Origin: an uncultured Selenomonas sp.
Lineage (GTDB): Bacteria > Bacillota > Negativicutes > Selenomonadales > Selenomonadaceae
Direction of reading: 5' to 3'
Assembly (NCBI GenBank): GCA_934202005.1
Contig: CAKPXP010000002.1
Location: 1 to 64,000, forward strand
Length of the DNA: 64,000 nucleotides
Below the pieces are notes generated by a model. That model saw only the letters and a program-made list of their open reading frames with translations. It ran no database searches and was not told the origin of the DNA. Made by a program: the position numbers and the translations under genes. Position 1 is the first letter of the stretch. Each line of letters opens with the position of its first letter. Shown here piece by piece: positions 58,275 through 64,000 of this stretch.

Positions 58275-60233
58275 TTATTTCGCCATGAGCTCTGCGACCT
58301 TGTTCGCGAACTCGACCGGATTCTCCGGCAGGATGCCCTCGATGAGCAGTGCCTGCGTGTAGAGCAGGCCGCAGTAGTCCTTGAACTCCTGGCTGTCCTT
58401 GCCTGCGTCGTGCAGTGCTTTCAGGCGGCCGAAGAGCTCGTGATGCGGATTGATCTCGAGGATGCGCTTCGCCTTGAAGAGCGGGTTCTTCATATCGGAG
58501 AACGCCTGCTCCATCGAGAGCGACGGGCCCGCCTCATCCGCGACGAGGCAGACCGCGCTCGACTTGAGGCGCGAGGACACCTTGACATCCGCGACCTTGT
58601 CGCCGAGCGCTTCCTTGATGTCCTTCATGAGGTCGCCGTTGTCCTTCTGCAGCTCCTCCGTCTCTTTCTTGACCTCCTGGCTCTCGGCATCGTCGAGATC
58701 GAGGTCGCCGCGGCTGATGGAGTGGAACGGCTTCTCCTCGTAGGCGTGCAGCGTCTCGAGGCAGAACTCGTCGACCGGGTCGAGCAGATAGAGCACCTCG
58801 ATGCCCTTGTCGCGCAAAGTCTCCATCTGCGGCAAGTTCTCGATGGTCTCCTTGTCCTTCGCCGTTGCGTAGTAGATCTTCTTCTGGCTCTCCGGCATGC
58901 GCTCGACATACTCTTTGAGCGTCACGAGCTTGCCCTCTTTCGAGCTCAGGAACAGCAGGAGATCCTGGAGCTTCTCACGCGTGTCGGAGCTTCCGGAGTA
59001 CATGCTGTTGTAAACGCCGATCTTGAGGGACTTGCCGAACTCGTTCCAGAACTTCTCATAGTCCTCGCGGTTGCTCTTGAGCTTGCGCCCGAGCGCCTTG
59101 AGGATGTTCTTCTCGAGCGCGCGGCCGATGACCTTGAGCTCACGGCTCTGCTGCAGCAGCTCGCGCGAGATATTGAGCGAGAGATCCGGCGAGTCGACGA
59201 GGCCTTTCATGAAGCGCAGGTAGTCCGGCAGCAGATCCTTGCATTTGTCCATGATGAACACATGGCGGCTGTAAAGCTGCAGTCCCGGCTCATAATCCTG
59301 CTGATAGAGGTTGAACGGCGCGTGCGCCGGGATGCAGAGCAGCGCCGTATAGGAGACCGCGCCCTCCGCCTTCGTATGGAAGACCTCCATCGGATCCTCC
59401 CACTCGTGGAACTGGTTCTTGAAGAACTCGTTGTACTCTTCCTTCTTGATGTCGGCCTTGTTCTTCGTCCAGAGCGGCTCCATCGAATTCAGCGTGCGGA
59501 TCTCCGTCTTCTTCTCCGGCTTCGCGTCCTTGATGGGCTTGCCATCCTTGTCCTTCGGGATCTCCTCTGTCTCGAAATTCATCTTGATCGGATAGCGCAC
59601 ATAATCGGAGTATTTCTTCACGAGACTCTCGATCTTATACTGATCCGTGAAGTCCTCCTCCGCCGCGTCGCCCGCGAATTCCTTGGCGAGAGAGATCGTG
59701 ATGGTCGTGCCGCGCTTCTCCTTCTCCGTCTCCTCGATCGTGTAGTTGCCATCGGCCGCCGACTCCCATTTCCAGGCCTGCTTTTCGCCCGCCTTGCGCG
59801 TCACGATGGTCACCTTGTCCGCCACCATGAACGCCGAGTAGAAGCCGACACCGAACTGCCCGATCATCTCCTTGTCGTCGACGCTCTCGCCGCTCTCCTT
59901 CGCCTTCTTGAGCTGCTCGAGGAACGCCTTTGTACCGGACTTTGCGATCGTACCGATGTTCTCGATGAGCTCTTCCTTGTTCATACCGATGCCATTATCG
60001 GAAATCGAGAGCGTATGGCTCTCCCTATCCGGCACGAGGAAGATCTCGAACGCGTCGTCCCCCTCGAGCAAATCGCGGTTCGTGAGGCTCTCGAAATGCG
60101 CCTTGTCAATGGCGTCGGAAGCATTCGAGATGAGCTCCCGCAGGAAAATCTCGTGATTCGTATAAATGCTGTGAATCATCAAATCGAGGAGCTGTTTCGT
60201 CTCCGCTTGAAATTCATGCGTCTCTTTTGCCAT
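58275..60233 (-). CDS. htpG: Molecular chaperone HtpG (Hsp90)
   Basis: A 652-residue bacterial Hsp90. The N-terminal GHKL ATPase has LRELISNASDAIDKAHFESL near residue 30, DNGIGMNKEEL near 82 and GQFGVGFYSAFMVADKV near 125. Middle and C-terminal dimerisation domains follow. Length is normal. It is preceded by a CIRCE operator and its own promoter. It works with DnaK in late client folding. Confidence 0.97.
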   Translation of the reverse strand: MAKETHEFQAETKQLLDLMIHSIYTNHEIFLRELISNASDAIDKAHFESLTNRDLLEGDDAFEIFLVPDRESHTLSISDNGIGMNKEELIENIGTIAKSGTKAFLEQLKKAKESGESVDDKEMIGQFGVGFYSAFMVADKVTIVTRKAGEKQAWKWESAADGNYTIEETEKEKRGTTITISLAKEFAGDAAEEDFTDQYKIESLVKKYSDYVRYPIKMNFETEEIPKDKDGKPIKDAKPEKKTEIRTLNSMEPLWTKNKADIKKEEYNEFFKNQFHEWEDPMEVFHTKAEGAVSYTALLCIPAHAPFNLYQQDYEPGLQLYSRHVFIMDKCKDLLPDYLRFMKGLVDSPDLSLNISRELLQQSRELKVIGRALEKNILKALGRKLKSNREDYEKFWNEFGKSLKIGVYNSMYSGSSDTREKLQDLLLFLSSKEGKLVTLKEYVERMPESQKKIYYATAKDKETIENLPQMETLRDKGIEVLYLLDPVDEFCLETLHAYEEKPFHSISRGDLDLDDAESQEVKKETEELQKDNGDLMKDIKEALGDKVADVKVSSRLKSSAVCLVADEAGPSLSMEQAFSDMKNPLFKAKRILEINPHHELFGRLKALHDAGKDSQEFKDYCGLLYTQALLIEGILPENPVEFANKVAELMAK

Positions 60234-60304
60234 TCTGTCGTCAGCCTTTCTCTATAGTGCCGCAGGCTCTGCCACGGCTCCTATCTGGAATAAATTTCTT
60301 CTTA

Positions 60305-60331
60305 TTAGCACTCTCACGCATCGAGTGCCAA
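60305..60331. promoter_or_regulatory. CIRCE element (HrcA operator) before htpG
   Basis: TTAGCACTC, nine bases, GAGTGCCAA: one mismatch from the CIRCE consensus inverted repeat (TTAGCACTC-N9-GAGTGCTAA). It lies between the -10 (60348-60343) and the htpG start, the usual place for HrcA repression. Confidence 0.93.
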
Positions 60332-60342
60332 TCATCTTCCTT

Positions 60343-60371
60343 ACTATAACAAAGAAAGAGCAAAAAGTCAA
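60343..60371 (-). promoter_or_regulatory. Promoter of htpG
   Basis: On the minus strand TTGACT (60371-60366), 17 bases and TATAGT (60348-60343). The -35 lies inside the stem of the flgE terminator. Confidence 0.82.
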
Positions 60372-60402
60372 ATGGTGATACCCACCAGACTTTTTGCTCT
60401 TT
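60355..60402 (-). terminator. Terminator of the flgE operon, overlapping the htpG -35
   Basis: A 15-bp stem (AAAGAGCAAAAAGTC with GACTTTTTGCTCTTT) with an 18-base loop. On the minus strand it is followed by CTTTGTT, a modest U-run. The arm nearer htpG contains TTGACT. Confidence 0.75.
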
Positions 60403-60441
60403 CTGCTTCATGCGATCAAGTTATCTCATAGAAGCATCCGC

Positions 60442-62946
60442 TTACCGCTTCATGTTGATGAGCGTCTCAAGCATCTCATCGCCGACCGTGATGATCTTCG
60501 AGTTCGACTGGAAACCGCGCTGCGTGATGATCATGTCGGAGAACTCGTTGGCGATATCGACATTGCTCATCTCAAGCGCCGACGGCGTGATCGTGACGCC
60601 GAAATCCGAGGCCGTCCCGGGGTTCGCCGTGCCGGAGTTGTTCGACTCCTGGTAGAGGCTGCTGCCCGTCTTCGTGAGGCCGGAAGCATTCTTGAACTGC
60701 GCGACCGCAACCTGCGCCTCCGTCTGCTTCATGCCATTCGTATAAGTACCTGTAATGATGCCCGAGCTGTCGATGGAGATACTCGAAAGCGTGCCGGCGG
60801 CATTGCCGTCACCGGTGCCCACGAGCGTATTGCCAGAGACGTACTGCGTCAGATTCGAGAGATTCACGGACACCGTCTGCGGCGTACCCACCCCATTGGT
60901 AAGCGTAAGCTCGAGGTTGCCAGAGCCGGACACGTAGGCACCGGACGAATTGAATACGAGCTCGCCGACGGGCATAGTCAGGGTCGTCGGAATCCCGTTC
61001 TCATCTTTGCTTGTCGCTGTGCTCACTGCACCACTCGTCGTATGGTCTAAATCAAGGGAAACCGCCCATTTGCTCGTCGGGTTCCCATTTTGATCCACCC
61101 CAACTCCCATCTTCGTGAAAAAAAGCGTAGCTTCGTGCTTCCCGCCCAAAGAATCGTAAATGGTCGCCGTCGTTGTGATCGGCAGACTCATCCCTTTCTG
61201 ATACGATCCCGTGGTTTCCTGCACCGAAGTCCCATCGCTGAGCGTAAGCGTCACAGGCTTCTCCGCAGAAGCAGTCGTCCCCTCCGACGGCCCTTCCATC
61301 TGCGTGATCGTTCCTTTCTCCACATAATCGATCGCAGCGATGTCAGAACGCGTCGCCAGCGAAGTAACCGTTCCCGTATAGGCAAAGCTCTGAATTGTCG
61401 TATTCGTTGGCGTGCCGCCTGCGTTGGTGTAGGTATACGCAGCGCCTACTTCATAGGACGTGCCAATCGCCCCCGTAGCCGTCGTGCCATCCGCAAGAGT
61501 CAGGACAATCCCTTTATCCGCTGTTGCGGCTTCGGACTTAACACCCGGTGTCGTGATCGGATCGCCCGTATAGGTGTCTCCCAGCTTGTAGCTACCGGTT
61601 GTCTTGGTAACGCTGCCATTGATAATCACTGTCGTATTGGCATCTGCCGTTGCCGCATCGAGATTGCTCTCTTCTGCAAAACCGCCGACTTGCACTGTCG
61701 TGCCCGTACCGCCGCCAAGCGTCAGCACGTCCATTTTCTGGATGGTATAGACGGGGCTTGACCCCGTGACCGTCGCCGTGACCGGCGCACCAAGTGCCAC
61801 CGGATACGTATAGGTATCCGTACCGATGACATAGGAGCCGGACGTCACCGTATGCTCCGTCCCATCATCGAGCTTCAGCACGAGCGGTGTATCCGTTGAG
61901 GCAGTGACCGTGCCAGTCGTCACCTCTGCCCCCTGGTACGTCCCACCGACCGTGTACGAGCCTGTCGTCAGCCCCTCAGCGCCCGGAATGGACTTCGTCG
62001 TTCCATTATCATCATAATAGAGTGTCACTTGCTGCTTGGCGCTCGCCGTCACGTTTTCTCCCGACTTAGTTGCCGTAAAACCATATGTCATATTGGCATT
62101 CGCTGTCGAGACAGGATACGTCTTTCCATTTTCCAGCGTTACGCTCACGGGATCGGTATCATCACTTGACGTCACTGAGCCGCTGGTCGTATTCGTCTCC
62201 CGACTTTGGGTACCACCGACCGCGTATGTCCCTTCCGTTTTCGTCAACTGCTGCGTCGTCCTATCGGGATACGTAACCGTCAGTGTGAGCGGTGCACCCG
62301 TCGACGCCGTAGCCGATGCGCCATTTTCCGTGTACGTCTTCGTCGTCGACCCACCTGCTATGGAAACGATGGTCGCCACAGAGGCGTTCAGATTATTCTC
62401 ATACGTCACCGTTTTCGTCGCCTTTGCATCCATGCTTTTGCCGGAAGGAATTTTAATATTCCCCGTGGCTCCCTTTGTATTGAGCGATCCATTAGTCGCC
62501 ATCCACCCCTGCACATAGAGCCCAGAGCCTGGCAGTACGTAATTTCCTTCTGCGTCAAACTCAAACGCACCGTCTCGCGTGTAATACTTAATGGGTTTCC
62601 CATCTTTTCCAGGCTTCGCTACAATAAAGAGCCCGTTGCCAGAAAGACAGAGATCGGTGTTCTTGCCCGTCGACTGTACGGAGCCGTCCGTGAAAAGCAT
62701 GTCGATGGAGGCGACACCCGTGCCGAGACCAATCTGTTTGGGGTTCATGCCACCAAGAATCGCTTGACCATTATCCTTCTGCGGCGCTCCCGCGCCTGAA
62801 AGCGTTTGCGAAAGCGTATCTGCAAACGTCGTGCGGCTCGACTTGAACCCCGTCGTATTGACGTTGGCGATGTTATTGCCGATGACATCCATGCGCGTCT
62901 GATGGGATTTCAAACCAGACACACCGGAAAAAAGGGAACGCATCAT
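60442..62946 (-). CDS. flgE: Flagellar hook protein FlgE with large repeat-bearing insert
   Basis: An 834-residue hook protein, about twice the usual 400-450. The ends are canonical: MMRSLFSGVSGLKSHQTRMD and GNNIANVNTTGFK at the N terminus, and ANEFSDMIITQRGFQSNSKI at the C terminus. Between about residues 190 (NNLNAS) and 592 (just before TATIYDSLGG), an insert of some 400 residues contains about five degenerate units. Their pattern is T-G-x-V-x-A-x-x-x-x-P-L-x-L-x-L-x-D-G-T...T-G-S-Y-x-V-G. The inserted DNA is noticeably less GC-rich than its surroundings. It is exported through the flagellar type III apparatus and would enlarge the hook surface domain. Confidence 0.93.
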   Translation of the reverse strand: MMRSLFSGVSGLKSHQTRMDVIGNNIANVNTTGFKSSRTTFADTLSQTLSGAGAPQKDNGQAILGGMNPKQIGLGTGVASIDMLFTDGSVQSTGKNTDLCLSGNGLFIVAKPGKDGKPIKYYTRDGAFEFDAEGNYVLPGSGLYVQGWMATNGSLNTKGATGNIKIPSGKSMDAKATKTVTYENNLNASVATIVSIAGGSTTKTYTENGASATASTGAPLTLTVTYPDRTTQQLTKTEGTYAVGGTQSRETNTTSGSVTSSDDTDPVSVTLENGKTYPVSTANANMTYGFTATKSGENVTASAKQQVTLYYDDNGTTKSIPGAEGLTTGSYTVGGTYQGAEVTTGTVTASTDTPLVLKLDDGTEHTVTSGSYVIGTDTYTYPVALGAPVTATVTGSSPVYTIQKMDVLTLGGGTGTTVQVGGFAEESNLDAATADANTTVIINGSVTKTTGSYKLGDTYTGDPITTPGVKSEAATADKGIVLTLADGTTATGAIGTSYEVGAAYTYTNAGGTPTNTTIQSFAYTGTVTSLATRSDIAAIDYVEKGTITQMEGPSEGTTASAEKPVTLTLSDGTSVQETTGSYQKGMSLPITTTATIYDSLGGKHEATLFFTKMGVGVDQNGNPTSKWAVSLDLDHTTSGAVSTATSKDENGIPTTLTMPVGELVFNSSGAYVSGSGNLELTLTNGVGTPQTVSVNLSNLTQYVSGNTLVGTGDGNAAGTLSSISIDSSGIITGTYTNGMKQTEAQVAVAQFKNASGLTKTGSSLYQESNNSGTANPGTASDFGVTITPSALEMSNVDIANEFSDMIITQRGFQSNSKIITVGDEMLETLINMKR

Positions 62947-62972
62947 ATTGTATCACTGCTCCTGTCTATGCT

Positions 62973-63320
62973 TCAAAGAATGGCTGCACTGTCGATGTTC
63001 GTGAAGATATTTTCCTTCGCGCTTGCTTCATCGACGGCCGTAATGACCGTACGGTTCGCGACGCTCACGATGAGCGCCACGGCATGGTTGATGTAGATGA
63101 GGGCATCCTGGACACCCTTCTCCTGCATCCTGTCGACCGCGCGGCCGAGGCGCGTGAGATCGTTTGGCGATAGCTTCACGCCGCGTTTCTCGATGCGCGC
63201 TGCTGCATGTGCGGAGAACCGGACCTCCTGCCCGTCCGTCCGCTCCTGAGGCGACGCTCCCTGTCGTATGCCGGTTGCACGTCCCTGCCCGGCGCATCCT
63301 TGCCGCTTTGCTGTCTCCAT
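62973..63320 (-). CDS. TIGR02530-type flagellar operon protein
   Basis: A 115-residue protein with the family core FSAHAAARIEKRGVKLS followed by DRMQEKGVQDALIYINHAVAL and TVITAVDE...ENIFTNID. Found in Firmicute flagellar operons between hook-cap and hook genes; exact role unknown. ATG 63320 has AAGGAGG 8 bases upstream. The 18 earlier in-frame codons are not supported. It precedes flgE by 26 bases and is its operon partner. Confidence 0.85.
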   Translation of the reverse strand: METAKRQGCAGQGRATGIRQGASPQERTDGQEVRFSAHAAARIEKRGVKLSPNDLTRLGRAVDRMQEKGVQDALIYINHAVALIVSVANRTVITAVDEASAKENIFTNIDSAAIL

Positions 63321-63359
63321 GCCGGCCGCCTCCTTTCCGGAAACGCGAATAACTCCGCG

Positions 63360-63537
63360 CTCCTGTAATAACATATTTTATAACATATTATCTGTTCATT
63401 TTCTATATCGTTCTGTTCACCGTTTTACTTAAATTTTATTTCATGGTATCATTCTATAATATAGTTCCTATTTATATTATCACTCTTAACATGTCACGAA
63501 TATATCATATAACTGTTGATTTTCATAAAATAAAGTT
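63360..63537. other. AT-rich intergenic region
   Basis: About 180 bases of roughly 25-30% GC separate the flagellar genes (-) from the RHH gene (+). A possible plus-strand promoter for the RHH gene is TTAACA (63486-63491), 16 bases, TATAAC (63508-63513). I could not define a sigma-28 promoter for the flagellar genes. No ORF. Confidence 0.5.
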
Positions 63538-63613
63538 GATTCAACAAGGCATGCATGAATCAACAAAGCTTGTATGAATCTGCAATGCTCGCATGAATCA
63601 ACCATTCCTGCAT
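63538..63613 (+). repeat. Four tandem 19-bp direct repeats upstream of the RHH gene
   Basis: Units at 63538, 63557, 63576 and 63595 follow the consensus GAATCAACAAnGCTTGCAT with an exact 19-base period and end 15 bases before the ATG at 63629. The arrangement suggests operator iterons for the ribbon-helix-helix protein that follows. Confidence 0.8.
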
Positions 63614-63628
63614 GATGAGGTGATCAAT

Positions 63629-63826
63629 ATGAATAACAAGCTCGTCATCACAAAAAAATTACGCGGCGATGATGGCTACCGCGTTTTCTCTGTCCGCATC
63701 AAGGTCGACACGTTCGACCACATCAACAAGCTCGCCGAGGAGACGGGGCGCACGCGCAACGAGCTCATCGGCATGCTGCTCGATTTCGCCTTGGAGCACA
63801 GCGAGGTTGCTGGCGAGCGCGCGTAA
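63629..63826 (+). CDS. Ribbon-helix-helix (CopG/Arc-like) DNA-binding protein
   Basis: A 65-residue protein: an N-terminal beta strand (YRVFSVRIKVDTFDHINKLA) followed by ETGRTRNELIGMLLDFALEH, the RHH helix A and B pattern with the G-x-T/S-R-N-E turn. ATG 63629 has GAGGTGA 6-7 bases upstream; an earlier ATG (63593) lies in the repeats. No toxin gene follows, since a terminator comes directly after. A stand-alone regulator, probably autoregulating through the 19-bp repeats. Confidence 0.82.
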   Translation: MNNKLVITKKLRGDDGYRVFSVRIKVDTFDHINKLAEETGRTRNELIGMLLDFALEHSEVAGERA

Positions 63827-63841
63827 GCAAAAATGATAGAG

Positions 63842-63889
63842 ACGCAAAAAGCTGCTGCACGAATTTCTTCGTGCAGCAGCTTTTGCGTG
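63842..63889. terminator. Bidirectional terminator
   Basis: AAAAGCTGCTGCACGAA/TTCGTGCAGCAGCTTTT, a 17-bp perfect stem with a 4-base loop, between the RHH gene and the convergent gene at the window end. Confidence 0.92.
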
Positions 63890-63908
63890 GTGTTTGCGTA
63901 TGTACTTG

Positions 63909-64000
63909 TCAGAGACCGAGCTCCTCCGCATGCGCCTGCATGCCCTGGATGCAGCAGGCCATGACATCGCCGAGTTCCATGCCGAGCATGGCACAGCCCT
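63909..64000 (-). CDS. C-terminal end of an unidentified protein (window edge)
   Basis: The last 29 codons of a minus-strand gene, reading GCAMLGMELGDVMACCIQGM then QAHAEELGL and TGA (63911-63909). It has two adjacent Cys and a Met-rich stretch. Too short to identify; its neighbour is the terminator at 63842. Confidence 0.5.
   Translation of the reverse strand, partial: GCAMLGMELGDVMACCIQGMQAHAEELGL

Noticed and set aside
63538..63613. A CRISPR array.
   Set aside because: The repeats are contiguous 19-mers without spacers and there are only four. No cas genes are present.
63593..63628. An upstream ATG for the RHH protein, adding 12 residues.
   Set aside because: It lies inside the iterons without a ribosome site, while ATG 63629 has a good one.
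63629..63826. A toxin-antitoxin module.
   Set aside because: Only one small gene is present, with a strong terminator right behind it and no toxin-sized ORF on either side.

Overview
The window is a chromosomal segment of roughly 60% GC (estimated by eye). Protein sequences and gene order point to a flagellated, anaerobic or microaerobic Negativicute of the Selenomonas/Mitsuokella type. The supporting features are a SpoVS-RNase Y-YmdB block, membrane subunits of a Na+-translocating decarboxylase, cytochrome bd with CydDC, anaerobic-type cobalamin genes (cbiK, cobO), a Trp T-box, a CIRCE-controlled htpG and flagellar hook genes. Genus assignment is inference. Most of the window is housekeeping DNA on the minus strand. 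There is no CRISPR array, prophage, intact IS element or rRNA.

Layout. 1-6700: start of ilvD (partial), a MITE-like repeat, cobO, a secreted FN3-like/SGNH hydrolase, a DapF-like half protein, an AraC regulator, tRNA-Ala, the first copy of a 100-bp dispersed repeat, an OFA-type MFS transporter and a decayed transposase. 6700-14800 (minus): ftsH, a P-loop/Asp23-like protein, a PHP phosphoesterase, spoVS, ymdB, a conserved hypothetical, rny and a Cys-rich hypothetical. 14875-17750 (minus): a five-tRNA operon (Asp-Gly-Cys-Gly-Cys), a LysR gene broken by an internal deletion, and a DASS anion transporter behind a hairpin-containing leader. 18088-27251 (plus): cydABDC, a Trp T-box with trpS, an AEC carrier behind a large inverted repeat, and a FliB-like protein. 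27340-27560: a putative small RNA followed by the second copy of the 100-bp repeat.

27632-50136: LysR/MFS divergent pair and an AGCS symporter, then a long minus-strand run: clpB, a small hypothetical, lysC, oadGB, glmM-cbiK, an FAD dehydrogenase, and the tgt-yajC-(5-FCL, SpoIIE-type phosphatase, small P-loop protein)-secD-secF cluster, with nudC and a LUD protein upstream. 50317-57931 (minus): a galactoside operon (cytidylate-kinase-like gene, GPH symporter, GH2 beta-galactosidase, GH36 alpha-galactosidase) behind one promoter with two LacI/CcpA-type operators. 58275-64000: htpG, flgE with an insert of about 400 residues, a TIGR02530-type flagellar operon protein, an AT-rich intergenic region, and a ribbon-helix-helix regulator preceded by four 19-bp direct repeats.

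Within operons the genes make sense together: uptake and hydrolysis of alpha- and beta-galactosides, protein export (YajC-SecDF), quinol oxidase and its CydDC assembly transporter, and RNA turnover (RNase Y, YmdB). I did not find a clear new multi-gene system. The most novel-looking items are small: repeat-flanked regulatory regions, the iteron/RHH unit, the palindromic element families, the putative small RNA and several odd proteins.
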